A stretch of 64,000 nt of DNA. Origin: CAZOOK01 sp964581385. Lineage in GTDB: Bacteria > Pseudomonadota > Gammaproteobacteria > Nevskiales > Nevskiaceae. Below, one piece after another: positions 43,031 to 51,937 of the stretch. The notes beneath the pieces are model-generated. The model made no database searches. It saw only the letters and a program-made list of their open reading frames with translations, and was not told the DNA's origin. The stretch lies in NCBI GenBank assembly GCA_964581385.1, contig CAZOOK010000024.1:32898-96897 (forward strand), given 5' to 3'. The translations under genes and the position numbers were made by a program. Numbering within the stretch: position 1 is the first letter of the stretch; the number at the start of each line of letters is the position of its first letter.

Positions 43031-43165
43031 ATGAAGCGCACATTTCAGCCGCACAATCTGCGGCGCAAGCGTACGCACGGTTTCCGTGCCCGCATGAAGA
43101 CCAAGGGCGGACGTCTGGTCCTGGCGCGTCGCCGCGCTAAAGGCCGTGCGCGGCTGATTCCGTAA
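43031..43165 (+). CDS. rpmH: 50S ribosomal protein L34
   Basis: A 44-residue protein, MKRTFQPHNLRRKRTHGFR followed by ARMKTKGGRLVLARRRAKGRARLIP, matching bacterial L34 along its whole length. It begins the conserved run rpmH-rnpA-yidD-yidC-mnmE next to dnaA. The 129-base gap to dnaA must contain both divergent promoters. Confidence 0.97.
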   Translation: MKRTFQPHNLRRKRTHGFRARMKTKGGRLVLARRRAKGRARLIP

Positions 43166-43184
43166 ACTTCCCAGCGAAACCCGG

Positions 43185-43544
43185 CTGACGCGCTTTCCAC
43201 CCCGGAATCGGCTCCGCAAACCGGCGGAGTTCAAGGCAGTCATGGCGCGTGGGCGCAGGATCCGCGGGCTGTTGTTGACCGCGATCTGGTTGCGCGGCGA
43301 CGACGAGCATTCACGACTTGGCCTCGCGATCGCAAAAAAGTCGGTGCCCACGTCAGTCCAGCGCAACCTGATCAAGCGACAGGTTCGCGAGTGGTTCCGT
43401 CACCACGCTTCGACCGTTGGAGGAATTGACGTGGTTTTCCTCGCACAGCCTGCTGCGGCGTCCGCCAACCGAGCCCGCATCCGCGAAGCCGCCGACGATC
43501 TTTGGCGACAGGTGCAGCGATGCGCGCAAGCCTCATCTTCCTGA
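43185..43544 (+). CDS. rnpA: Ribonuclease P protein component, probable non-AUG start
   Basis: The protein subunit of RNase P, which trims tRNA 5' ends with the M1 RNA. The core LGLAIAKKSVPTSVQRNLIKRQVREWFR carries the RNR-type motif. The first ATG (43242) would give only 100 residues and would cut off the family's N-terminal segment, which is plainly encoded upstream in frame (RFPPRNRLRKPAEFKAV). Between the upstream in-frame stop and that segment there is no ATG, GTG or TTG; a CTG at 43185 gives 119 residues, the usual length. I use that start tentatively. A sequence error is the other explanation. Confidence 0.8.
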   Translation: MTRFPPRNRLRKPAEFKAVMARGRRIRGLLLTAIWLRGDDEHSRLGLAIAKKSVPTSVQRNLIKRQVREWFRHHASTVGGIDVVFLAQPAAASANRARIREAADDLWRQVQRCAQASSS

Positions 43545-43735
43545 TTACACTTTACCAGCGCCTGATCAGTCCGCTGCTTGGGCCGCGCTGCCGTTTTTAT
43601 CCGTCCTGTTCCCATTACGCGATCGAAGCGCTGCAAAGGCATGGAATTGCGCGCGGTGGTGCGCTGGCTATCCACCGCATCGCACGCTGCCATCCGCTCA
43701 ATCCTGGCGGCCCCGACCCGGTACCCGAAAAGTAA
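43520..43735 (+). CDS. yidD: Membrane protein insertion efficiency factor YidD
   Basis: A 71-residue protein with the family core LITLYQRLISPLLGPRCRFY, PSCSHYAIEALQRHG, and AIHRIARCHPLNPGGPDPVP, including its conserved cysteines. YidD lies at the inner membrane and helps YidC insert proteins. The start ATG 43520 has AGGTG five bases ahead and overlaps the end of rnpA. Confidence 0.95.
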   Translation: MRASLIFLITLYQRLISPLLGPRCRFYPSCSHYAIEALQRHGIARGGALAIHRIARCHPLNPGGPDPVPEK

Positions 43736-43748
43736 AAGAGCCTGAACG

Positions 43749-45356
43749 ATGGAAAATCGTCGAGTGGTACTGCTTGCCCTGATGGGGGTCATCGCATTTT
43801 TGCTGTACCAGTCCTGGATCAAGGATTACGGACCGCAGGCTGCCGCATCATCGGCGCCGGCGGCAACCGCAACGGAGACTGCGCTGTCGGCCGGGGCGGG
43901 TACCGCGCGCATCCACGTCGTGACCGACAACATGGCGGTGGAGATCGATCCGAATGGCGGTGATCTGCGCCGTGTGGAATTACTCGCCTATCCGGTGAGC
44001 AAGGACAAGCCGGATCAGAAACTGCCGCTGCTCAACGATCGCGACGGACATTGGTCGATTTTGCAGTCGGGGCTTGCGGGTACCGATCACAGTTATCTCT
44101 CATCGGAAACTCCGCTGGCGGCGGCACAGGCGCACTTCGATCTGAATGTCAGCTCCAACACGCTGGAAGTCCCGCTCGAATATCACGATCCAAGCGGCTT
44201 CGATGTGCGCAAGCTTTACCGCTTCCACCGCGACAGCTACATCGTCGATCTCGAGCAGACTCTCGTGAATCATGGCGACCGGCCGTTGACCGTCAGTGCC
44301 TATGCACGCTGGATCCGCACACCAACTCCGGCCGCCGACGAGCCGCCGTTCTTTCACAGCTTCATGGGCTATGGTGTGTACGAGCAGAAGCCCGGCATCA
44401 ACGAGTACCGATTCAAGAAGCTTTCGTTCAAGGACCTTGGCAAGGGCAGCTACGAATCGGTGCAGACCGGCGGCTGGATGGCCATGTTGCAGCACTATTT
44501 CGTCGCCGCAATCATCCCGGCACAGGACGACAAGCTCACGTTCTCGGCTAAACCCTCGTCAGTCGTGCCGGGTGCGTTCATCGGTCAATACGTCGATGCG
44601 CAGCGCGATGTTGCGCCTGGGGCGACGCAGACTTTCACCACCCGTCTCTACATCGGTCCAACGTCGCACGGTGCACTCGACGCGATCGCGCGCGGCTTCG
44701 AATTGACCGAGGACTACGGCGTACTCACGCCCGTCGCCAAGCCGTTGTTCTGGCTGCTGAAGGCATTTCATACCTGGACCGGCAATTGGGGTGCGGCCAT
44801 CATCCTGCTGACGCTGACGGTGCGCGCCGCGTTTTACAAGCTCACCGAGGCGCAGTATCGGTCGTCCGGAAAAATGCGTCAGTTCGGTCCACGTATCCAG
44901 CAGCTCAAGGAGCGCTACACAGACGATCGCGAGGCGCTGAACAAGGCCATGATGGATCTCTACAAGAAAGAGGGATTCAATCCGCTTGCCGGCTGCTGGC
45001 CGATGTTCATCCAGCTGCCGGTGTTCATGGCGCTGTACTGGGTGCTCGCCCAGAGCGTCGAGCTGCGGCAGGCACCGTTCGCACTGTGGATCACCGACCT
45101 GACAGCGGCCGACCACTACTACGTGCTGCCGGTGCTGTACGGCTTCACGATGTGGGCGATGCAAAAAATATCCGGTCAGACCGCGACGATGGATCCGACC
45201 CAGGCGCGCATCATGAATGTGATGCCGATCGCACTCACTGGCATGTTCGTGTTTTTCCCGTCCGGCCTGGTGCTGTATTGGGTCATCAGCAACTCCATCA
45301 GCATCGCGCAGCAGTGGTACATCCTGCGCAAGCTGGAGCGCGAAGGCCGCCGCTAG
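43749..45356 (+). CDS. yidC: Membrane protein insertase YidC
   Basis: A 535-residue insertase. It has an N-terminal span (RRVVLLALMGVIAFLLYQSW), a large periplasmic beta domain (about residues 45-330), and the conserved five-helix core starting at PLFWLLKAFHTWTGNWGAAI, with the cytosolic hairpin QLKERYTDDREALNKAMM and the hydrophilic-groove region PLAGCWPMFIQLPVFMALYW. Length is as in gammaproteobacteria. It follows yidD by 13 bases. Confidence 0.96.
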   Translation: MENRRVVLLALMGVIAFLLYQSWIKDYGPQAAASSAPAATATETALSAGAGTARIHVVTDNMAVEIDPNGGDLRRVELLAYPVSKDKPDQKLPLLNDRDGHWSILQSGLAGTDHSYLSSETPLAAAQAHFDLNVSSNTLEVPLEYHDPSGFDVRKLYRFHRDSYIVDLEQTLVNHGDRPLTVSAYARWIRTPTPAADEPPFFHSFMGYGVYEQKPGINEYRFKKLSFKDLGKGSYESVQTGGWMAMLQHYFVAAIIPAQDDKLTFSAKPSSVVPGAFIGQYVDAQRDVAPGATQTFTTRLYIGPTSHGALDAIARGFELTEDYGVLTPVAKPLFWLLKAFHTWTGNWGAAIILLTLTVRAAFYKLTEAQYRSSGKMRQFGPRIQQLKERYTDDREALNKAMMDLYKKEGFNPLAGCWPMFIQLPVFMALYWVLAQSVELRQAPFALWITDLTAADHYYVLPVLYGFTMWAMQKISGQTATMDPTQARIMNVMPIALTGMFVFFPSGLVLYWVISNSISIAQQWYILRKLEREGRR

Positions 45357-45384
45357 AGCCGGCAGCCACGACGCGCGACGGATC

Positions 45385-46755
45385 GTGACGACTACGCGGG
45401 AAGTCGCGAACGACACCATCGCCGCGGTGGCGACAGCACCGGGCCGCGGCGCAATCGGTGTCCTGCGTATTTCCGGACCGCGTGCAACGGATATCGCCCA
45501 GCGTATTGCCGGCTATGTTCCGCCTGCGCGCATGGCAACGCTGCGTGCGCTGCGCGATGCCGGCGGCGCCATTGTCGATCGCGGCCTTGTTCTCCACTTC
45601 CCCGCTCCACATTCCTTCACCGGAGAAGACGTTATCGAACTGCAGGCGCATGGCGGCCCGGTCGTGCTCGATCTGCTACTGCAAGCCGCCTGTGCGGCCG
45701 GTGCGCGGCCGGCACGCGCAGGTGAGTTTTCCGAGCGCGCATTCCTTAATGGCCGACTCGATCTCGCGCAGGCCGAAGCGATCACCGATCTCATCGATGC
45801 CGGGAGCGCCGCCGCCGCGCGCGCCGCCGTGCGCTCGCTCGACGGCGAGTTCTCGCGACGCGCGAACGAACTGGTCGACACTCTGATCGGTTTGCGTGCC
45901 GATCTCGAAGCCGCACTCGATTTCGCCGACGAAGACGACGTGCCGTGGTTGTCGCTGCAAAAACTGGTCGAGCGCATCAGACAGCTCGATGCCCAGCTGT
46001 CGCAACTGCTGCGCGAGGCCGGTCAGGGCCGGCGGCTGCGCGAAGGCCTGGTGGTCGCCATCGCCGGTCGGCCTAATGTCGGCAAGTCCACGCTGCTGAA
46101 CCAGCTCGCCGGTGCGGATGTCGCCATCGTTTCCCCGATCGCCGGCACTACGCGCGACGTATTGCGCGAAAACATCATCATCGACGGCATGCCGCTGACC
46201 GTGATCGACACCGCCGGACTGCGCGAGACCGACGACCCGATTGAACGCGAAGGCGTCGCGCGCGCGCGACGTGCGCTTAACGTGGCGGAAGTCGCGCTGT
46301 TCGTCATCGACGACAGTAGAGATATCGAACCCGCCGACTCCGAATTGCTGGCCACCCTGCCCGCGACTGCGCGACACATTCTTGTTCGCAACAAATGCGA
46401 TCTCAGCGGACATCCGCCCGGCCGTATCGATGATCCCGCCATGCCGACGATCCGACTGTCCGCCGTGACCGGCGCGGGAGTCGATCTTCTGTGCAAAGCC
46501 CTGCTCGAAGTCGCGGGCTTCGCAGCCGGCGCGGAAGCCAGCGTATTCAGTGCGCGCACACGGCACCTAGAAGCGCTTCGCCACGCGCAAACACACATCG
46601 TCGCCGCACGGACGCTCACCGGCCAGAAAGCGGCTGCGGAACTCATCGCAGAAGAGCTACGTCTTGCGCAGAACGCCCTTGAAGAGATCACCGGCCGTTT
46701 CACGCCCGACGACTTGCTCGGACGCATTTTCTCGACGTTCTGTATTGGGAAGTGA
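45385..46755 (+). CDS. mnmE: tRNA uridine-5-carboxymethylaminomethyl modification GTPase
   Basis: A 456-residue GTPase that, with MnmG, modifies U34 of several tRNAs. The N-terminal folate-binding domain has FTGEDVIELQAHGGPVVLD, the G domain near residues 215-380 has IAGRPNVGKSTLLNQLAG, IAGTTRD, DTAGLRETDD and NKCDL, and the C-terminus is the essential FCIGK. The start is a GTG at 45385. mnmG is not in this window. Confidence 0.96.
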   Translation: MTTTREVANDTIAAVATAPGRGAIGVLRISGPRATDIAQRIAGYVPPARMATLRALRDAGGAIVDRGLVLHFPAPHSFTGEDVIELQAHGGPVVLDLLLQAACAAGARPARAGEFSERAFLNGRLDLAQAEAITDLIDAGSAAAARAAVRSLDGEFSRRANELVDTLIGLRADLEAALDFADEDDVPWLSLQKLVERIRQLDAQLSQLLREAGQGRRLREGLVVAIAGRPNVGKSTLLNQLAGADVAIVSPIAGTTRDVLRENIIIDGMPLTVIDTAGLRETDDPIEREGVARARRALNVAEVALFVIDDSRDIEPADSELLATLPATARHILVRNKCDLSGHPPGRIDDPAMPTIRLSAVTGAGVDLLCKALLEVAGFAAGAEASVFSARTRHLEALRHAQTHIVAARTLTGQKAAAELIAEELRLAQNALEEITGRFTPDDLLGRIFSTFCIGK

Positions 46756-47018
46756 TTGAGCGTTTTTAATCTGTAACAATTTGTTAATGCTAGTTTTTTC
46801 GTCAGACGACACACGCTCCTCTCGTGGCGACAGGGGGCATCAATCGATACGTCAAGAGCCCCCGATTTATACGCGGACTACCCGAAACGGACTACCCGAA
46901 GCGGCAAATTGTTATGCCATCTTTGGCGGAATTTGGCGTTTCGTTGCCCAGGGGCCGTTCTAAAATAGCGGCGGGCGCGCGGGATGTTCCTAACGATGCC
47001 TTTGATGAGATCCATGAA

Positions 47019-50000
47019 ATGAACGATGTATCCGAAGCGAAGCGAAGCGCGGAGCCGCGATCCAAGAAAAAAAACGAAGCGGCTGTATCCGCGCCACATT
47101 CTCAGGGCTCCTACCGGCCGAAGCATAAGGTCCGGTTCATCAGTGCGGCTTCGCTGTTTGACGGGCACGATGCGGCGATCAACATCATGCGGCGCATTTT
47201 GCAGGCGACCGGCGCCGAGGTCATTCATCTGGGCCACAACCGCTCGGTTGGCGAGATCGTCAACGCCGCGCTGCAGGAAGATGTGCAGGGCATCGCGATG
47301 ACTTCCTACCAGGGCGGCCACGTCGAGTACTTCAAGTACATGATCGATCTGCTGCGGCAGCACGGCGGCGGCAACATCAAGGTATTCGGCGGCGGCGGCG
47401 GTGTCATCGTGCCGGCCGAGATCAAGGAATTGCACGATTACGGCGTGACGCGCATTTACTCGCCGGAGGACGGCCAGCGGCTCGGCCTGCAGGGCATGCT
47501 CAACGAAGTAGTGCAGATGTCGGACTACGACCTCTCGCCGCTGGCGCCGTCGCCGGCGGAAGCACTCAAAGCGCTTCGCAGCGGCGACCGTCGTGCGCTC
47601 GCCCATGTCATCAGCGCGCTCGACAATAATCACTACCCCGACGCGGTGCGCAAGGCGATTACTGAGGCGGCCGACGACCTGACGGTGCCGACGCTGGGTA
47701 TCACCGGCACCGGCGGCGCCGGCAAGTCCTCGCTGGTCGACGAGATCGTGCGCCGCTTCCGGCTCGATCAGGACGACCAGCTGCGCATTGCCATCATCTC
47801 CATTGATCCGTCGCGCAAGCGCACCGGCGGTGCGCTGCTCGGTGACCGCATCCGCATGAATGCGATCGACCACCCCAATATCTTCATGCGCTCGATGGCC
47901 ACGCGCGATACCGGCTCGGAAGTTTCCGCGGCGCTGCCCGAGGTCATCGCGGCATGCAAGGTGTCGGGCTTCGATCTCATCCTGGTGGAGACCTCCGGCA
48001 TCGGCCAGGGTGATGCCGCCATCGTCGAGCACGTCGACGTCTCGCTGTATGTGATGACGCCGGAATTCGGCGCCGCCAGCCAGCTCGAAAAGATCGACAT
48101 GCTGGATTTCGGCGATTTCATTGCCATCAATAAATTCGACCGCAAGGGTGCGGAGGACGCGTTGCGCGACGTGCGCAAGCAGTATCAGCGCAACCGAGAA
48201 CTATTCAGCACGCCAACCGACCAGATGCCGGTGTTCGGCACCATGGCCTCGCGCTTCAACGACGACGGCGTCACCGCGCTGTACCAGGCAATGCTGCCCC
48301 GGCTTGAGTCGCACGGTCTGAAGATCGCCGCGAACCGGCTGCCGGCGGTTGCCGTCCGTCATTCGACGGCGTCGCGCGCCGTGGTGCCGACGGGGCGCGT
48401 GCGCTACCTCGCCGAGATCGCGGAGGCCGTGCGCGGTTATCACGGCGAAGTGTTGAAGCAATCGCGCGTGGCACGCGAGCGTCAATCGCTGCGGACGGCG
48501 CAGCAGCTGTTCGCCGATAGTGGCAAAGACGTCAAGGATTTCGGCGAGTTGATCCTGCGCAAGGACGGCGAACTGACGCAGCAGGCCAAGCGCTTGATCG
48601 ACGGCTGGCCGGCGTTGCAGAAGACCTATTCCGGCGACGAGCACGTCGTCAAAATCCGGGACAAGGAAATCCGCACGACATTGACGACGGAATCCCTGTC
48701 GGGCACCAAAATCCGCAAGGTGGCGCTGCCACGCTTCGAGGACGATGGCGAAATCCTGCGCTTCCTGATGAAGGAGAACGTGCCGGGCGAATTCCCATAC
48801 ACCGCCGGTGTATTCCCGTTCAAGCGCGAGAACGAGGACCCGACGCGCATGTTCGCGGGCGAGGGCGATGCTTTCCGCACCAACCGTCGCTTCAAGCGCG
48901 TCTCGGAAGGCATGCCGGCCAAACGTCTGTCGACCGCGTTCGACTCGGTGACGCTATACGGCGCCGATCCGGACGAGCGACCGGATATCTATGGCAAGGT
49001 CGGCAACTCGGGCGTATCCATTGCCACTCTCGATGACATGAAGGTGCTGTACTCCGGCTTCGATCTCTGCGATCCGGCCACCTCGGTGTCGATGACCATC
49101 AATGGTCCGGCGCCGATGATCCTGGCGATGTTCATGAACACGGCCATCGACCAGCAGATCGATAAATTCACGACGGAAAAGGGGCGTGCGCCGAACACCG
49201 ACGAGGCGGCGGTGATCCGCAAGAACGCACTTTCCAGTGTGCGTGGCACGGTGCAGGCCGATATCCTGAAAGAAGATCAAGGCCAGAACACCTGCATCTT
49301 CTCGACTGAATTCGCGCTGAAGATGATGGGTGATATCCAGCAGTACTTCGTCCACAACAACGTTCGCAACTTCTACTCGGTATCGATTTCCGGCTACCAC
49401 ATCGCCGAGGCCGGCGCGAACCCGATCTCGCAGCTTGCCTTCACCCTCGCCAATGGTCTCACCTATGTCGAGGCGTATCTCGCGCGTGGCATGAGCATCG
49501 ACGATTTCGCGCCGAACCTCTCATTCTTCTTCAGCAACGGCATGGACCCGGAATACTCGGTGATCGGCCGCGTCGCCCGCCGTATCTGGGCGGTGGCGAT
49601 GAAGAATAAGTACGGTGCCAACGATCGCTCGCAGAAACTGAAATATCACGTGCAGACCTCGGGGCGCTCGCTGCACGCGCAGGAAATGGCTTTCAACGAC
49701 ATCCGCACCACGCTGCAGGCACTGATCGCGATCTACGACAATTGCAACTCGCTGCACACCAACGCCTACGATGAGGCCATCACCACCCCGACCGACGAAT
49801 CGGTGCGCCGGGCCATGGCGATCCAGCTCATCATCAACCGCGAGTGGGGCTTGGCCAAGAACGAGAATCCGAACCAGGGTGCCTACATCATCGACGAGCT
49901 GACCGATCTGGTCGAAGAGGCCGTGCTCAAGGAGTTCGAGGCGATCGCCGCGCGTGGCGGCGTGCTGGGTGCGATGGAGACCGGCTACCAGCGCGGTAAG

Positions 50001-50342
50001 ATCCAGGAAGAGTCGCTGTATTACGAGCACAAGAAGCACGATGGCTCGTATCCGATCATCGGCGTCAACACCTTTCGCAATCCACATGGCGATGCGGCGC
50101 AGCACGAGATCGAGTTGGCGCGCTCGACCGAAGAGGAGAAGCAGCGTCAGCTCACGCGACTACGCGAGTTCCAGGGCCGCAACGCGGCGGAAAACGGACC
50201 GATGCTGGAACGCCTCAAGCGCACCGTCATTGAGGACGGCAACGTTTTCGAGGTGCTGATGGACGCCGTGCGCGTCTGCTCACTGGGACAGATCAGCGGC
50301 GCGCTGTTCGAGGTCGGCGGACAGTACCGCAGAAATATGTAG
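47019..50342 (+). CDS. icmF: Fused isobutyryl-CoA mutase IcmF
   Basis: A 1107-residue adenosylcobalamin enzyme interconverting isobutyryl-CoA and n-butyryl-CoA. It joins a cobalamin-binding domain (SLFDGHDAAINIMRRIL with the cobalt-ligand His at residue 50, plus VIHLGHNRSV and FGGGGGVIV), a MeaB-like GTPase chaperone (GITGTGGAGKSSLVDEIV near 228-245, VETSGIGQGDA) and the mutase barrel (YTAGVFPFKRENEDPTRMF near residue 595). The order B12-GTPase-mutase is diagnostic of IcmF and excludes ordinary methylmalonyl-CoA mutase. I start at MNDVSEAKRS to match family length; the open frame reaches 65 codons further up. Confidence 0.93.
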   Translation: MNDVSEAKRSAEPRSKKKNEAAVSAPHSQGSYRPKHKVRFISAASLFDGHDAAINIMRRILQATGAEVIHLGHNRSVGEIVNAALQEDVQGIAMTSYQGGHVEYFKYMIDLLRQHGGGNIKVFGGGGGVIVPAEIKELHDYGVTRIYSPEDGQRLGLQGMLNEVVQMSDYDLSPLAPSPAEALKALRSGDRRALAHVISALDNNHYPDAVRKAITEAADDLTVPTLGITGTGGAGKSSLVDEIVRRFRLDQDDQLRIAIISIDPSRKRTGGALLGDRIRMNAIDHPNIFMRSMATRDTGSEVSAALPEVIAACKVSGFDLILVETSGIGQGDAAIVEHVDVSLYVMTPEFGAASQLEKIDMLDFGDFIAINKFDRKGAEDALRDVRKQYQRNRELFSTPTDQMPVFGTMASRFNDDGVTALYQAMLPRLESHGLKIAANRLPAVAVRHSTASRAVVPTGRVRYLAEIAEAVRGYHGEVLKQSRVARERQSLRTAQQLFADSGKDVKDFGELILRKDGELTQQAKRLIDGWPALQKTYSGDEHVVKIRDKEIRTTLTTESLSGTKIRKVALPRFEDDGEILRFLMKENVPGEFPYTAGVFPFKRENEDPTRMFAGEGDAFRTNRRFKRVSEGMPAKRLSTAFDSVTLYGADPDERPDIYGKVGNSGVSIATLDDMKVLYSGFDLCDPATSVSMTINGPAPMILAMFMNTAIDQQIDKFTTEKGRAPNTDEAAVIRKNALSSVRGTVQADILKEDQGQNTCIFSTEFALKMMGDIQQYFVHNNVRNFYSVSISGYHIAEAGANPISQLAFTLANGLTYVEAYLARGMSIDDFAPNLSFFFSNGMDPEYSVIGRVARRIWAVAMKNKYGANDRSQKLKYHVQTSGRSLHAQEMAFNDIRTTLQALIAIYDNCNSLHTNAYDEAITTPTDESVRRAMAIQLIINREWGLAKNENPNQGAYIIDELTDLVEEAVLKEFEAIAARGGVLGAMETGYQRGKIQEESLYYEHKKHDGSYPIIGVNTFRNPHGDAAQHEIELARSTEEEKQRQLTRLREFQGRNAAENGPMLERLKRTVIEDGNVFEVLMDAVRVCSLGQISGALFEVGGQYRRNM

Positions 50343-50382
50343 CCCGGACGGCAACGCGTCTCGAAGCACTCCCCAAGTAAAA

Positions 50383-50413
50383 AGCCGCGTTGCCCAGTCA
50401 GGACAACGCGGCT
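50383..50413 (-). terminator. Rho-independent terminator between icmF and the convergent reductase gene
   Basis: AGCCGCGTTG (50383-50392) and CAACGCGGCT (50404-50413) form a perfect 10-bp stem with an 11-base loop. On the minus strand it is followed by TTTTTAC, a good terminator for the reductase gene. On the plus strand the following sequence is only weakly T-rich, so icmF may share it partly. Confidence 0.85.
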
Positions 50414-50445
50414 CGATGTTTGCAGCTCAGCGCACTCGTGACGTT

Positions 50446-51666
50446 TCAGCCCGGCAGCAAAGTCTTCAGAGGTGTTGCTTCATCTCGCAGCCGTCCAGCG
50501 TCGACCAGCATGCGCGCCGCGACCATGCGTTTGGCCATCATGAATTCCGCTGGTCTGTTCACCGCATCGGCGGAAATCATGACGCCGTCTTTCAAATAGA
50601 AAGCCATGAAGCTGTTGGCGTTCAGGTCGCCGCGTATCACCAGCGTGTCGTAGCCTTGGGAAAGTCCCACCATCTGCAGCTTGAGATCGAACTGATCGGA
50701 CCAGAACCAGGGTACGGCATCATAAGGGCGCGGATTGCCCAGGATCGTGCTCGCCGCCACTCGCGCTTGCTCCAGGGCGTTAGGCACGGATTCCAGGCGC
50801 ACACGGCGGCCGAGAAAGACGTTTTCATGATTCGTACAATCGCCGGCTGCAACGATGTTAGGGTCGGAGGTTACGGTGAAGCGATCGACGACGATGCCGT
50901 TCGAAACCTCCAGACCTGCGGCATCGGCCAACTCCGTGTTTGGAATCAACCCGACGCCGACGATGACCAGATCGGCCGGCAGTACATTGCCGTCCGCGAG
51001 CACGACTTGATTGACTTGCTCTCCACCTTCCAGCGCGTGCACACCGACGCCGGTACGGATGTCGACGCCTTTGGCGCGGTGCATCCGCTCATAGAAAGCG
51101 GAAATTTCAGGTGCGGTGACACGCGCCAGCACACGGGGCAGAGCTTCCACTACAGTGACGTGGAGGCCCTTCTTGATACCCACCGAGGCCGCTTCCAGGC
51201 CGATATAGCCCCCGCCGATGATGACCAACCGCCGGCCCGCCGTGATCTGTGTCTTGAGCCGGTCGATATCGGTAATGGTGCGCACGTAGTGCACATTGGG
51301 TTTGTCAGCGCCGGGGAGTGACAGATGCCGCGGACGCCCGCCGGTGGTTAGCGCGAGCTTCTCGTAGGTCAGCGTAGTCCCATCGTCCAGACGCACGCAA
51401 CGCGTCGCGCGATCGATAGCTTCGACGCCAATCCCGAAGCTGCATTCGATACCCTTTTTTTCATACGCTTCGCGGGACTTGAAGAACAGCGACTCCACCT
51501 TCATATCGCCCGAAAGGTACGCTTTGGAAAGCGGGGGTCGTTGGTACGGTGCGTAGGCTTCGTCGCCAATGAGCACGATGCGGCCGCTATAGCCCTGCTG
51601 CCGCAGGGAGCTCGCCAGTTCGCCGCCAGCCTGACCAGCGCCGACAATAATGGTGGTTGCTGACAT
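50446..51666 (-). CDS. FAD-dependent ferredoxin/rubredoxin reductase-type oxidoreductase
   Basis: A 406-residue protein of the putidaredoxin-reductase family. FAD binding: TIIVGAGQAGGELASSLR near the start and NIVAAGDCTNHEN. NAD(P)H binding: RLVIIGGGYIGLEAAS near residue 148. RPPLSKAYLSG is also typical. Such proteins pass electrons from NADH through a ferredoxin to Rieske oxygenases or P450s. The Rieske oxygenase at 60 kb is a plausible partner, but no ferredoxin gene is in the window. It ends at a clear terminator and is divergent from the next gene. Confidence 0.9.
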   Translation of the reverse strand: MSATTIIVGAGQAGGELASSLRQQGYSGRIVLIGDEAYAPYQRPPLSKAYLSGDMKVESLFFKSREAYEKKGIECSFGIGVEAIDRATRCVRLDDGTTLTYEKLALTTGGRPRHLSLPGADKPNVHYVRTITDIDRLKTQITAGRRLVIIGGGYIGLEAASVGIKKGLHVTVVEALPRVLARVTAPEISAFYERMHRAKGVDIRTGVGVHALEGGEQVNQVVLADGNVLPADLVIVGVGLIPNTELADAAGLEVSNGIVVDRFTVTSDPNIVAAGDCTNHENVFLGRRVRLESVPNALEQARVAASTILGNPRPYDAVPWFWSDQFDLKLQMVGLSQGYDTLVIRGDLNANSFMAFYLKDGVMISADAVNRPAEFMMAKRMVAARMLVDAGRLRDEATPLKTLLPG

Positions 51667-51937
51667 ATTCTCTCTTATCGAACCTCATTGACGCCGCTAC
51701 CCGCGGCACAGGGTGCAGCCCGGTTTCACCGCTCCGGCATCGCGGCCGGTGAGCGTCAACTTCATTGATCGCTGCCGGGGAAGAACTGACGGCCTGAAGA
51801 AGATAGTCGGAGCCAGGCGCTGCGGCAACTGAACCGCAATGTTGTTCATCGCTGTGCTACGCTCAATGCACGTTAGGACTGGTAGGTGACCGGTATACTG
51901 AGACGATCGCCTGCCCGCGTTCCTGCGGCATTCACCC

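Noticed and set aside
46878..48032. Minus-strand open frame of 384 codons opposite the icmF start
   Set aside because: It is antisense to the conserved cobalamin and GTPase domains and has no recognisable domain.
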